22,639 nt of DNA. Origin: an uncultured Alphaproteobacteria bacterium (GTDB lineage Bacteria; Pseudomonadota; Alphaproteobacteria; Rhizobiales; Ancalomicrobiaceae). Below are positions 14,231 through 22,561 of this stretch, piece after piece (position 1 is the first letter of the stretch; each line of letters starts with the position of its first letter). A program made the translations under genes and the position numbers. The notes below the pieces were generated by a model that had not been told where the DNA came from, made no database searches, and saw only the letters and a program-made list of their open reading frames with translations. The stretch lies in assembly GCA_937919435.1 (NCBI GenBank), contig CALFRR010000241.1, positions 1-22,639 of the forward strand, read 5' to 3'.

Positions 14231-14725
14231 TCAGGCGGTCTCGCGGGCCGCGAGCTTCGCCGCCCAGTCGGCCTTCATCCCGGCTTCGACGGTCGCCCGC
14301 TCCGGATCGAGCGCCTTGTAGAGCGAGACGCAGTGGGTGTCGGCGAAGCCGATCGCCTCGTAGAACGCCAACACGCCGAGATTCTCCTTGCGCACCAGGA
14401 GATTGATCTTCGGCACGCCGGCCGCGCGGCACCACGCCTCGCAGGCGGCGACGAGACGGCGGCCCCAACCGGCCCGGCGGGCGTCGGGATCGACGCCGAG
14501 GTAGTAGACGACGCCGCGATGGCCGTCGTGACCGGTCATCGCCGCGCCGACCACCCGGCCTTCGTCACGGGCGACCAGCACCGCGCCATGGCCGCTGTCT
14601 CGGCAGATTCGGATGTCGTCGACCGGATCGTTCCAGGGGCGCACCAGATTGCAGCGCGTCCACAACGTCACCACCGCCCGCTCCTCGCCCTCGGCGAGAA
14701 GCCCGATCGACCGATCTTCGAACAC
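14231..14725 (-). CDS. GNAT acetyltransferase (YpeA-like)
   Basis: This is a 164-residue single-domain GNAT enzyme, which transfers an acetyl group from acetyl-CoA to an amine of unknown identity. The strand-turn-helix that binds CoA is clear: GVVYYLGVDPDARRAGWGRRLVAACEAW (motif A with R-x-x-G-x-G/R, about residues 88-115). The later segment VPKINLLVRKENLGVLAFYEAIGF is typical of YpeA relatives. The start is the GTG at 14725, which has GAGGAAG about eight bases upstream; no nearby in-frame ATG keeps the N-terminal strand. The gene lies 125 bases downstream of a second, larger GNAT-like gene on the same strand, with a hairpin between them. Confidence 0.85.
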   Translation of the reverse strand: MFEDRSIGLLAEGEERAVVTLWTRCNLVRPWNDPVDDIRICRDSGHGAVLVARDEGRVVGAAMTGHDGHRGVVYYLGVDPDARRAGWGRRLVAACEAWCRAAGVPKINLLVRKENLGVLAFYEAIGFADTHCVSLYKALDPERATVEAGMKADWAAKLAARETA

Positions 14726-14818
14726 GGGATCACTTCCTCGTCTGCTGTCGGCTCCGGAGAGCCGCCGGTTTCGGAAGCGGCGCATGGTGCGACGGCTCGA
14801 TGACGACGGCAAGACGGT

Positions 14819-14845
14819 GGGGCGCGACGCGGCGACGCGCGCCCC
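14819..14845 (-). terminator. GC-rich hairpin after the larger GNAT-like gene
   Basis: GGGGCGCG and CGCGCCCC form an eight-base perfect stem with an eleven-base loop just after the stop at 14851. No T tract is present. Confidence 0.45.
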
Positions 14846-14850
14846 GTCGG

Positions 14851-16023
14851 TCAGAAGCGGTCGGAGATCAACCGGCTCCAACTCTCGCCGGCGAGCCCGC
14901 CGAGGTGGACGTCGCCGCGCAGCACCGCTTCCCGCGCGTCCGCGTGCGGGGTCAGGCAGACCGCATGGGCGTTGTGGCGGAAGATCGTCCCCGGCTGCCG
15001 ATAGAGCGCTTCGATCAGCCCCGGCCGGCACGGACCGCGGACCGCGGCGACGCCGAGCCGGTCGAGATCGGCGTGGAGGGCGCTGATCGCCTCGGCCTCG
15101 CGGCCCGGCAGGGTCGGCAGATCGAGGACCCGGGCGATCGTCCCGGACGCCGCCCAATGGGCCGAGACGCCGATGGTCTCGCCGAAGCGGTCGACGACGC
15201 GGCAGAGGCGCAGCGCACCGTTGCGGTTCAGCCGGCGGGCCATGGCGAGGGTCCAGGCGAGGTCCTCCGGCGCCCACAGCGGTCGGATCGTCCGATGGGC
15301 GACGAAGCGCGGCGCCAGCGTGACGAAGGCCGCTTCGTCGATCTCTTCGAGCCGGGCGGTCGCGGCCTCGGCGGCGAGAGGGCCGACGACAAAGCGGGCG
15401 AGACGATCGAGAGGCCCCGCGAACGGCGCGAGCAGCGCCCCGGCGAGACGCGGGTGGCGGCGTTCGGCGAGGCGGGCGAGAAGCGCGGCCGGTCGGAAGA
15501 CGCGCAGCCATTCGAGACTGTGCACCGGCAACACGACGCCGCCGAAGGCTTCGAACAGGCCGGCACTGATCGGCCGGGCGGTGTCGGTGAACAGGAGGTC
15601 GTGGCCGGCCCGCGAGAGATGGCGCGCCAGACGGGCGCCCGGACGCCCCGCCGACGGTCGTTCGTCGGCCATGAAGGTGGAGAGCACCTCGGCGTCGAGA
15701 ACCCGGTCGGCGACGACGATCCGCATCGGCACCATGATCACTGCGGCGTCGATCTCGCCGGTCGCGCCGACATGGACGAGACCGCCGGACCGGCCGGCGG
15801 CGGCCGGGGCACCGAAGGCGAGATCGCGGACGTAGTCGCGCAGTTCCGTCGACGGCGCCTCGTCCCCCGTCCGGAAGACCCTCCGGTAGAGCATGGCGAC
15901 CGCTTCGACGTCGGTCTCGGTCATCGGCCGGACGACACCCGCCGACGGCCGAGGAACCCGGCGCGCCGCATCGAAGTCCCGGGCCGCGGAGGCGCCCATC
16001 CGATCAATCGCCCAATCGGGCAT
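14851..16023 (-). CDS. GNAT-fold acyltransferase-like protein, possibly two domains
   Basis: This is a 390-residue soluble protein. The first part (about residues 28-175) resembles a GNAT N-terminus: VVRPMTETDVEAVAMLYRRVF, a strand AAVIMVPMRIVVADR and TDTARPISAGLFEAFGGVV. The second part (about 220-370) again has a GNAT-like course, LEEIDEAAFVTLAPRF to IARVLDLPTLPGREAEAISAL. The end GDVHLGGLAGESWSRLISDRF looks like a conserved C-terminal signature of a family I recall annotated only as GNAT or hypothetical. No clean CoA-binding loop is visible in the first half. The substrate is unknown. The ATG at 16023 overlaps the upstream GGDEF gene by 20 bases; an ATG at 15999 would avoid the overlap. 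Neither has a strong ribosome site. Overlap suggests co-transcription with the cyclase. Confidence 0.72.
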   Translation of the reverse strand: MPDWAIDRMGASAARDFDAARRVPRPSAGVVRPMTETDVEAVAMLYRRVFRTGDEAPSTELRDYVRDLAFGAPAAAGRSGGLVHVGATGEIDAAVIMVPMRIVVADRVLDAEVLSTFMADERPSAGRPGARLARHLSRAGHDLLFTDTARPISAGLFEAFGGVVLPVHSLEWLRVFRPAALLARLAERRHPRLAGALLAPFAGPLDRLARFVVGPLAAEAATARLEEIDEAAFVTLAPRFVAHRTIRPLWAPEDLAWTLAMARRLNRNGALRLCRVVDRFGETIGVSAHWAASGTIARVLDLPTLPGREAEAISALHADLDRLGVAAVRGPCRPGLIEALYRQPGTIFRHNAHAVCLTPHADAREAVLRGDVHLGGLAGESWSRLISDRF

Positions 16024-17473
16024 GATGGGCGCGCTTCTCCTTGTACATCAGCGCATCGGCACGGCCGGCGACCGATTCGAGCCGCTCGCCGGGCTGCCGC
16101 GTCGCCGCGCCCATGGCGAAGCTCAGCGGCGCGCCGCCGTAGAACTGGTTGTTGAGGTCGACCAGCCGGCGGATGTTCTCCATCATCATCTCGCCGGCCC
16201 GCTCGTCGGCGCCCGGCATCAGCACCGCGAATTCGTCGCCGCCGATCCGGGCGGCGCGCATGCCGCCGCTCACCGCCGCCGACAGGATCTCGCCGGCTCG
16301 GCGCAGCAGCTGGTCGCCGGCGGCGTGGCCGGTGGTGTCGTTGACGTGCTTCAGCCCGTTCAGATCGGCGATGACCACGGTCACCGGGATGATCCCGGCG
16401 CGCTCCAGCCGGTTGATCTCGTCGACCCAGAAGCTGCGGTTGAACAGCTTGGTCAGCACGTCGTGCTTGCCGAGGAACTCGAGATAGACCTCGGCCTTCT
16501 TGCGGGCGGTGATGTCGGTCAGCGCCACCTGGACCAGAGACCAGTCGCTCTCGTGACCGGGCAGGACCGAGAACTGCATCAGGAGATGCAGCTCCTCGCC
16601 GTCGAGCGCGTAGTTGACCACTTCGCGGTGCTGCAGGGTCTTGCCGTCCCACAGATCGATCAACTGCTCGCGGAACGGCTGGATCATCGCGTCGCGGAAG
16701 ATCTCGTGACTGCGCAGCAGCAGCTCGGTGCGGTCGGCGGCACCGAACAGGCGCAAGGTCTCGCGATTGACGTCGACCACCCGGATCTCGCTCATGCAGC
16801 GTTCGACGAATTCCGGGTGGACGTCGGTGAACGTGCGGAAATCCTCGATCCCGCAGGCGCGGACGTCCCCGATCAGGCGATGGATCGCCGAGAAGTCCTC
16901 GACCCACAGCGACACCGGCGAATGATCGAACAGGCCGCGGGCGTAACGGTCGCTCTCGCCGAGGGCACGGCGGGCGGTCTCGAGTTCGGTGATGTCTTCG
17001 ACGGCGACCAGGACACGGGCCCAGTCCTCCTCGGAGCCGGGAAGGATCCGTCCCGACAACATGATGTCGAGGCGGCGGCCGGAGAGCGTGTAGTTGACCG
17101 TGCGGCTGGTGAAGCGGTTCGCCCCTTCCCACAGTTGCACGAGTTCGTCGACGTGGCTCTCGAACATGTCGCCGTGGAAGACGATCTCGAGCCCGGCGAT
17201 CAGCCGGACGAGATCGGGCGCCTCGAACAGATCGAGGGTGCGGCGGTTGACCCGCACGATCCGGATCAGTGACGCGCACTGACGGACCCGATCGCGATCC
17301 TCGAGGAGAAAGGCACGGAGATCCTCGACACCCTGCGCCCGCCACTCGGCGAAGCGGGTCCTGACGCCCGTGTAGTCCTCGACCCAGAGCGAGATCGGCG
17401 CCAGATCGAACATCGCATCGGCCTCGATCTCGGTGACGTCGCGCGTGATCGCGGTGATCTGCGTCTTCGTCAT
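16004..17473 (-). CDS. Diguanylate cyclase with tandem PAS-like domains
   Basis: This is a 489-residue soluble signalling protein. Two homologous PAS-like modules (about residues 20-165 and 180-320) share the opening LF(D)xxPxSLWVEDF/Y, a xGxEDxRxF helix, IRxVxVNRxTLxLF and a VNYxLxGxxL strand. A GGDEF domain (about 335-485) follows. Its active site RIGGDEFAVLMPG is intact, as is DLNGLKHVNDTTGHAAGDQLL, so it should make cyclic di-GMP from GTP. The inhibitory RxxD site normally nine residues before GGDEF is absent (SGGM), so product inhibition there is unlikely. No membrane segment is present. The ATG at 17473 begins directly before the first PAS-like linker; an upstream domain is not visible. 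The 3' end overlaps the downstream GNAT-like gene. Confidence 0.93.
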   Translation of the reverse strand: MTKTQITAITRDVTEIEADAMFDLAPISLWVEDYTGVRTRFAEWRAQGVEDLRAFLLEDRDRVRQCASLIRIVRVNRRTLDLFEAPDLVRLIAGLEIVFHGDMFESHVDELVQLWEGANRFTSRTVNYTLSGRRLDIMLSGRILPGSEEDWARVLVAVEDITELETARRALGESDRYARGLFDHSPVSLWVEDFSAIHRLIGDVRACGIEDFRTFTDVHPEFVERCMSEIRVVDVNRETLRLFGAADRTELLLRSHEIFRDAMIQPFREQLIDLWDGKTLQHREVVNYALDGEELHLLMQFSVLPGHESDWSLVQVALTDITARKKAEVYLEFLGKHDVLTKLFNRSFWVDEINRLERAGIIPVTVVIADLNGLKHVNDTTGHAAGDQLLRRAGEILSAAVSGGMRAARIGGDEFAVLMPGADERAGEMMMENIRRLVDLNNQFYGGAPLSFAMGAATRQPGERLESVAGRADALMYKEKRAHHARLGD

Positions 17474-17556
17474 CGGCGTCCACCATCCTCGTCGGCCACA
17501 TCCGGAATTCTTCGAATCCTATCGTTCGTGGGTTGGCGTTCGGTAAACGTGGGCGG

Positions 17557-17579
17557 GTTTCGAAAGCGTCGTTCGAAAC
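17557..17579. repeat. Inverted repeat in the GGDEF-manA intergenic region
   Basis: GTTTCGAA and TTCGAAAC form a perfect eight-base inverted repeat with a seven-base spacer. It lies in the 312-base gap between the divergent cyclase gene and manA. The gap also holds a candidate manA promoter, and nothing else I can support. The dyad could be an operator for either gene. Confidence 0.4.
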
Positions 17580-17598
17580 GTTTCGTCATCGCTACCGT

Positions 17599-17626
17599 TT
17601 GCCTCTGCGGGCGCGGCGGGGATAGT
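17599..17626 (+). promoter_or_regulatory. Weak candidate promoter for manA
   Basis: TTGCCT and GATAGT are spaced by 16 bases, each a four-of-six match to sigma-70 boxes, about 160 bases upstream of the manA ATG. The leader between them shows no recognised riboswitch. Confidence 0.25.
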
Positions 17627-17785
17627 GTCGCGGAACATCGGCCGCGGCGGCGCGACGTCGGGGAAACCGACGCGGTGACCGGGTCCCCGGGCGAAGGCTC
17701 GATGAGACGCCGCGGCGTCGGGTCTGCGACCGAGCGAACCGGGATCGCGTCGACGGAAACGGGAACACCGGTCGGGAGGCCGACG

Positions 17786-18616
17786 ATGACGATCGAGAAG
17801 GCGCGGGCCCATGCCGTCGCCAAACCGTGGGGACGCGCCGGTCTGTCGCCGTGGAGCACGATCGACACCGGCTGCGAGACGATCGGCGAGGTGTGGTTCG
17901 ATCGCGCCGAACCCGGCGGGCGTCCGACCGCCCTGCTCGTCAAACTGCTGTTCACCACCCGCCCGCTGTCGATCCAGGTGCATCCGGACGATGCCCGGGC
18001 CCGGGCGCTCGGCCTCGCCAACGGCAAGACCGAAGCGTGGTACGTGCTCGCCGCCGAGGAGGGCGCCGAAGTGTGCCTGGGGCCGCGGATCGCGATCGAC
18101 GAGGCGACGCTGCGCGCCGCGATCGCCGACGGTTCGATCGTCGATCTCGTCGCACATCGTCCGGTCCGGGCGGGTGACGCGGTGTTCGTGCCGGCCGGAA
18201 CCATCCACGCGATCGGGCCGGGGCTGGTGGTCGCCGAGATTCAGCAGCGCAGCGACACCACCTTCCGGCTGTTCGACCACGGCAGCGACCGTGCCCTCCA
18301 CATCGACGAGGCGGTCGCCGCGGCACGGCTCGAGCCGGTCGCGCCGACGGCCCCGCCCGAACCGCTCGACGCCGAGTCGACCCGGCTCGTCGCCTGCCCA
18401 CGGTTCGTCATCGATCGGCTGGCGCTGCCCGCCGGTGGCCGACGGCCGATCGTCGCGGGGGCGGAGACGTGGTTGCTGGTCGTCGCCGGGGAGATCCGGA
18501 TCGGCGAGATTTCGGCGGCCGTCGGGGACGCGGTGCTCCTGGCGACGGAGGAGGCGGTCCTGGAAGCCGGGACGGAAGGTGCGGTGGTCCTCGAAGCCCG
18601 CCTCCCGACGCCGTAG
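17786..18616 (+). CDS. manA: Class I mannose-6-phosphate isomerase
   Basis: This is a 276-residue zinc-dependent cupin enzyme interconverting mannose 6-phosphate and fructose 6-phosphate, which supplies GDP-mannose for surface polysaccharides or admits mannose to glycolysis. Visible motifs are KPWGR near the start, LSIQVHPDD with the zinc-binding histidine (about residue 70), NGKTEAWYVL, VPAGTIHAIGPGLVVAEIQQRSDTTFRLFDHG with a further zinc histidine and the catalytic arginine region (about 135-165), and a short second cupin half. It is the compact form lacking the long insertion of E. coli ManA. The ATG at 17786 has GGGAGG six bases upstream and the family N-terminus begins there; the longer open frame to 17528 is not convincing. 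It is flanked by unrelated divergent and convergent genes. Confidence 0.9.
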   Translation: MTIEKARAHAVAKPWGRAGLSPWSTIDTGCETIGEVWFDRAEPGGRPTALLVKLLFTTRPLSIQVHPDDARARALGLANGKTEAWYVLAAEEGAEVCLGPRIAIDEATLRAAIADGSIVDLVAHRPVRAGDAVFVPAGTIHAIGPGLVVAEIQQRSDTTFRLFDHGSDRALHIDEAVAAARLEPVAPTAPPEPLDAESTRLVACPRFVIDRLALPAGGRRPIVAGAETWLLVVAGEIRIGEISAAVGDAVLLATEEAVLEAGTEGAVVLEARLPTP

Positions 18617-18845
18617 GCCCGACCCGGCCCGCCGGGCGATCCCGGACGGGCACGGCCATGCCGCGGGCGGGCACCGCGGGCTCACGCGATCGGAGTTGTC
18701 GGAAGAGGAACCGGGGCGGGCGAGACTCCCGAGCGCGAAACCGACCCGTACCGTCCTCGCCTCGCCGACGCCGGAGTCCGTGGACCGCGCCGCCGTCCCG
18801 GCGCCCCTCAGGGGAAGGGCATCGAGACGAGCGGGCGGGGCGGCA

Positions 18846-20078
18846 TCAAGCGACCGGATCGCGACGCTCGACCAACAGGAGCATGCAGACGGCGGCGACC
18901 ACCGGACCGGCCGCCAGCGTCGCGAAGGCGGCGACGAACGATCCGGTGCTCTGATAGACGACACCGATGACGCCCGGCACGATGACGCTGCCGATCTGCC
19001 AGACGGCATTGGTCAGCCCCGTGGCCGCACCGGTTCGAGCGACGCCGACGGTCTCGCCGATCATCGCGGCGAGCAGCGGCGTGTAGGCGAAGGCGAAGAC
19101 GCCGAGGAGCGGTGCGGCGAAGCTGAACTGGCGGAGGCCGGTCAGATTTCCATAGACGAGGAGCGTCACGGCGAAGCCGACGAAGCAGAGGACCAGCAGG
19201 GGCTTGCGGCGTCCGCCGAGCCAATCGGAGAGGAGACCGATCAGCGGCTTCGAGATCACCGCGCCGATGCCGAAGGACGAGACGACCGCGCCCGCCTCGA
19301 TCGCCGAGATATGATGCCCCTTCACCATCAGGGCGTTGGCCCAGAAGGTGAAGCCCCAGGTGCCCCACATCGCGGCGAAGCCACCGACGGCGAGAAGGAC
19401 CAGCGAACGGTTCGACAGGAGATCGGCCGCCTCGCTCCAGAACGGGGCGCGGCGCGGCGGCGCGGCGTGCGGCGGGTCGCGACGCAACGCGGCGAAGATC
19501 ACCACGCCGAGGGCGACGGTCGAGACGCCGAAGATGCGATAGACGTTCTCCCAACCGACCGACTTCATCAACGACGGCACGATCGCGTTGGCGACCACCA
19601 CCCCGAGAGACGTGGCGGTGGTGAGCAGGCCCATCGCCCGGCCACGCTCCTCCTTGGCGAACCACATCATCACGAGCTTGACGCAGGCCGAATAGTCGAC
19701 GCCGGCCGCGAGCCCCATCAACGCCTGACAGATCAGGCCGAAGGTGAGCGACGTCGTATTGCCGAAGAGGAAGGTCGCGATGCCGAGCGGCAGAAGCGAG
19801 CAGAAGATCACGACCCGTGGCCCGGCCCGGTCGCTGACGAAGCCGCCGAGCGCGTTGGCGACGACATAGCCGGTGTAGAAGGCGGTGACGAAGACGCCGA
19901 GCGCGGCGAGCGGCAGCGCCAGGTTCTGGCCGACGGTGACGGCGACGTTGGCCCAGGCGAGGCGGTCGACGAAGGTGATCAGCAGGGCGAGCCAGGCGAA
20001 GGCGAGAACGAACCAGCGATAGAACGTCGTTTCGGTCTTGGTGGCGACGGTGGCGACCGTGTGGGTGTCGGTGCTCAT
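18846..20078 (-). CDS. MFS transporter
   Basis: This is a 410-residue integral membrane protein with about twelve hydrophobic helices. The major facilitator loop motif between helices 2 and 3 reads GGFVSDRAGPR (about residue 80), and the matching motif in the second half is GLLSDWLGGRRKP (about 275). A charged cytoplasmic loop lies between the halves (RRDPPHAAPPRRAP). Overall it resembles anion:cation-symporter or organic-acid carriers, but the substrate cannot be read. The ATG at 20078 overlaps the stop of the upstream oxidoreductase gene by one base (TAATG). The two are therefore one operon, and the transporter probably imports the oxidoreductase's substrate. It converges on manA across 229 bases containing only short GC-rich palindromes. 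Confidence 0.9.
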   Translation of the reverse strand: MSTDTHTVATVATKTETTFYRWFVLAFAWLALLITFVDRLAWANVAVTVGQNLALPLAALGVFVTAFYTGYVVANALGGFVSDRAGPRVVIFCSLLPLGIATFLFGNTTSLTFGLICQALMGLAAGVDYSACVKLVMMWFAKEERGRAMGLLTTATSLGVVVANAIVPSLMKSVGWENVYRIFGVSTVALGVVIFAALRRDPPHAAPPRRAPFWSEAADLLSNRSLVLLAVGGFAAMWGTWGFTFWANALMVKGHHISAIEAGAVVSSFGIGAVISKPLIGLLSDWLGGRRKPLLVLCFVGFAVTLLVYGNLTGLRQFSFAAPLLGVFAFAYTPLLAAMIGETVGVARTGAATGLTNAVWQIGSVIVPGVIGVVYQSTGSFVAAFATLAAGPVVAAVCMLLLVERRDPVA

Positions 20079-21442
20079 TATCGAGTTTCCTCCGGGAGTT
20101 TCTTGCCGAGATAGACGCCGTCCGCCTCGAGCCGGTTCTGCAACCGGTCGACGCCGAGCGCGCGAGGCGTCACGCCGCCGCGAGCCGCCAACGCGGCCGC
20201 AGTGCCGGCGGCCTCGCCCATGACGAAGCAGGGCCCCATCACGCGCGCCGCCGACTGACCGGTGTGGGTCATCGAGGCGCAGCGGCCGGCGACCAGCAGA
20301 TTGTCGACCCCGAGCGGCAGCAGCATCCGGTAGGGCAGATGATTGAAGCCGCGACTCTCGGGGATCTTCGGCCAACGCCACTCCACCCCGCCGGCGACGT
20401 GGTTCTCCACCGGCCAGCCGTTGACGCCGATGGTGTCGTCGAAGCCGACACTGTCGAGGACGTCGGATTCGGAGAGCACGTATTCACCGACGATCCGCCG
20501 GGTCTCGCGGATGCCGATCTGCGGCGCGATCTCGGTCAGATAAGTGTGCTCGAAGCCGGCGACGGTGCGCAGGAAGGCGAAGGTCTCGCGCACCTGCCGG
20601 CGCCCCTCGATCTCGCCGTCGGAGAGGGCGCGGGCATCGATGCCGCTCACCGCCGAGCCGTCGGCATTGGCGAGCTGGGTGATGTTGGCACGCCATTCGG
20701 TGGGGTGCTTCTGCGGTCGGACGATCGCTCCCTTGCGCGGGAAGCGGGCGCCGTTGCGGACCGCCTCCTCCATCAGTTGCGGGATGGTGCGCCATGCCTC
20801 GCCGGCCCGCACCGGGTCGACGCCGCCCATGCGGTACATGGTCGAGGGATAGAGCATGCCGCCGGGGCCGCTGCCGACCTCGAAGGGGACGCCCGCCCAG
20901 GCGGCGAGATCGGCGTCGCCGGAGCAGTCGACGAAGACGTCCGCCCGGACCGCCACGCGCCCGGACTTGGTCTCGAGCACCACCGCGTCGATTCGGCCGG
21001 GGGTGGAGGCGACGATCCCCGCAGCGAAGGCGTGAAAGAGGATTCGGGCGCCGGAGGTGACGACCAAATCGTCGGCGGCGATCTTGAAGGCGGAGACGTC
21101 GAACGCCTGGGCGAGGACCTTGCCGAGCACCATGTGCGGGGCGTTGAGGCCGTCGAGCTTCTCCAGCCGTTCGAGCAGGTCGTCGACGACGCCGCGGACG
21201 ACGCGGACGTTGTGACCGTGGACGTTGGCGTAGAGGCCACAGAAGTTGGTGACGCCGCCGGCGGTGCCCATGCCGCCGAGGAAGCCGTAGCGCTCGACCA
21301 GCAGGGTGCGGGCGCCGGCACGGGCGGCGGCGGCGGCGGCGGCGATGCCCGCGGGACCTCCGCCCAGCACCACCACGTCGCAGCTGTCGAAGATCGGGAG
21401 GTCGCGCGCGCTCTCCCGGACGATCCGGTTCTCCTCGTTCAT
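20078..21442 (-). CDS. FAD-dependent oxidoreductase (FAD_oxidored family)
   Basis: This is a 454-residue flavoprotein. The N-terminal Rossmann motif is clear: VVVLGGGPAGIAAAAAAARAG followed by the acidic residue in LLVER (in all about residues 23-52), then GFLGGMGTAGGVTNF. A mid-protein FVDCSGDADLAAWAGVPFE and the C-terminal second FAD-contact LLVAGRCASMTHTGQSAARVMG plus CFVMGEAAGTAAALA match the PF12831 type of FAD-dependent oxidoreductases. No signal peptide is visible, so it acts in the cytoplasm. Members of this family have been poorly characterised, and the substrate is unknown. The ATG at 21442 has a GAGGGAGAG ribosome site upstream. It is the first gene of an operon with the MFS transporter and is divergent from the LysR gene, which is the likely regulator. 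Confidence 0.9.
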   Translation of the reverse strand: MNEENRIVRESARDLPIFDSCDVVVLGGGPAGIAAAAAAARAGARTLLVERYGFLGGMGTAGGVTNFCGLYANVHGHNVRVVRGVVDDLLERLEKLDGLNAPHMVLGKVLAQAFDVSAFKIAADDLVVTSGARILFHAFAAGIVASTPGRIDAVVLETKSGRVAVRADVFVDCSGDADLAAWAGVPFEVGSGPGGMLYPSTMYRMGGVDPVRAGEAWRTIPQLMEEAVRNGARFPRKGAIVRPQKHPTEWRANITQLANADGSAVSGIDARALSDGEIEGRRQVRETFAFLRTVAGFEHTYLTEIAPQIGIRETRRIVGEYVLSESDVLDSVGFDDTIGVNGWPVENHVAGGVEWRWPKIPESRGFNHLPYRMLLPLGVDNLLVAGRCASMTHTGQSAARVMGPCFVMGEAAGTAAALAARGGVTPRALGVDRLQNRLEADGVYLGKKLPEETR

Positions 21443-21565
21443 CGTCTCTCCCTCGGAGTTTCTTGGCGATTGTCGACGAGGAGCCTAAGCTCACGATAAG
21501 GAAGCGCAATACACCGAGACGAGCGATCATTTCCCGCGTTTCGCGAACAATCCGGGGCTCGACCG
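21443..21565. promoter_or_regulatory. Divergent LysR / oxidoreductase promoter region
   Basis: This short intergenic region holds the control sites for both sides. A weak -35/-10 pair for the oxidoreductase is TTGCGC (21509-21504) and TAGGCT (21487-21482) with a 16-base spacer. Overlapping it is a T-N11-A element, TAAGCTCACGATA (21486-21498), of the kind LysR proteins bind. A second partial dyad, TTCCCGCGTTTCGCGAA (21531-21547), lies close to the LysR start. All are candidates only. Confidence 0.4.
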
Positions 21566-22492
21566 ATGGACGGCATCGACAATCTCAAGGCGTTCCTGGT
21601 GACCGCGCGCACCGGCAGCTTCTCGCGAGCGGCGCGGGAGCTCGGCGTGGCTCCGTCGGTGGTGACCAAACGGGTGAGCCAGTTGGAGTGGAAGATCCGC
21701 ACGCCGCTGTTCACCCGGTCGACGCGCCGGGTCGAACTGACCAGTGTCGGGCGTGATTTCCTGGCCCGGGTCCGCACCCTGGTCAGCGACTACGACGAGA
21801 CGATGCGGGCGATGACCCCGTCTCCCGACCACCTGCGCGGTCACATCCGGATGAAGGCCCCGTCGACCCTGACCATCATCTATCTCGGCGAGGTGCTGAA
21901 CCGGTTCCAGCGACTGCACCCGGACATCACCATCGATCTCGAGCTGATCGATCATCCGATCAATCCGGCCGAAGAGGGCTTCGACATCGCCATCGGCGGC
22001 TTCTCGCCCGCCTTCGACGGGGTGATCGACGTGCCGCTGTGTTCGTTCCACCGGTTGGTCTGCGCCTCGCCCGCCTATCTCGAGCGGCGCGGCGAGCCAC
22101 ATCACCCCCGCGAACTGGTCGCCCACGACTGCCTCTGCTTCAAGGCGACCGGGGCGGCGTGGACCTTCGACAGCGACCGCGGACCGGTCAGCGTCTCGGT
22201 GACGCCCAAGCTCAGCGTCAACGAGGGGCAGGTGCTCCGGGCGGCGGCCCTCGACGGCCACGGCATCCTGATGATCTCCGCCTATGTCGTCGAACCGTGG
22301 CTGGCGACCGGCGCCCTGGTGCCGATCCTGACCGGCTATGTGGTGCCCGACATGTGGTTCAAGGCGGCGATCCCGGAGAAGCTCGGCACGTCGCCGGTGG
22401 TGACCACCCTGCTCGACTGGCTGGCGGAGCGCTTCGCCTCCGACGCGATGTGGAATCGCGAGCGCCTGCCCACCGTTCCGGTCGGCGGCTGA
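21566..22492 (+). CDS. LysR-type transcriptional regulator
   Basis: This is a 308-residue LysR-family regulator. The winged helix-turn-helix is at residues 5-62 (TARTGSFSRAARELGVAPSV, then TKRVSQLEWKIRTPLFTRSTR). The linker helix and a periplasmic-binding-protein-like effector domain follow (about 92-300, with RGHIRMKAPSTL at its start and LDGHGILMISAYVVEPWL near residue 230-245). Family length is normal. It is divergent from the FAD oxidoreductase/MFS operon, the standard arrangement for a LysR activator of a neighbouring catabolic operon. The inducer is unknown. The ATG at 21566 gives the usual N-terminus. Confidence 0.93.
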   Translation: MDGIDNLKAFLVTARTGSFSRAARELGVAPSVVTKRVSQLEWKIRTPLFTRSTRRVELTSVGRDFLARVRTLVSDYDETMRAMTPSPDHLRGHIRMKAPSTLTIIYLGEVLNRFQRLHPDITIDLELIDHPINPAEEGFDIAIGGFSPAFDGVIDVPLCSFHRLVCASPAYLERRGEPHHPRELVAHDCLCFKATGAAWTFDSDRGPVSVSVTPKLSVNEGQVLRAAALDGHGILMISAYVVEPWLATGALVPILTGYVVPDMWFKAAIPEKLGTSPVVTTLLDWLAERFASDAMWNRERLPTVPVGG

Positions 22493-22561
22493 GGATCCAC
22501 GACGGCCCGATTTTGCGCGCCACACCGACCGCGCTCCATCTGGTGACCAGTCGATCACCTT

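Noticed and set aside
18617..18845. Short GC palindromes between manA and the MFS gene as a terminator
   Set aside because: Several small CCGCGG and GCCCG repeats occur, but no single stable stem stands out from the base composition.
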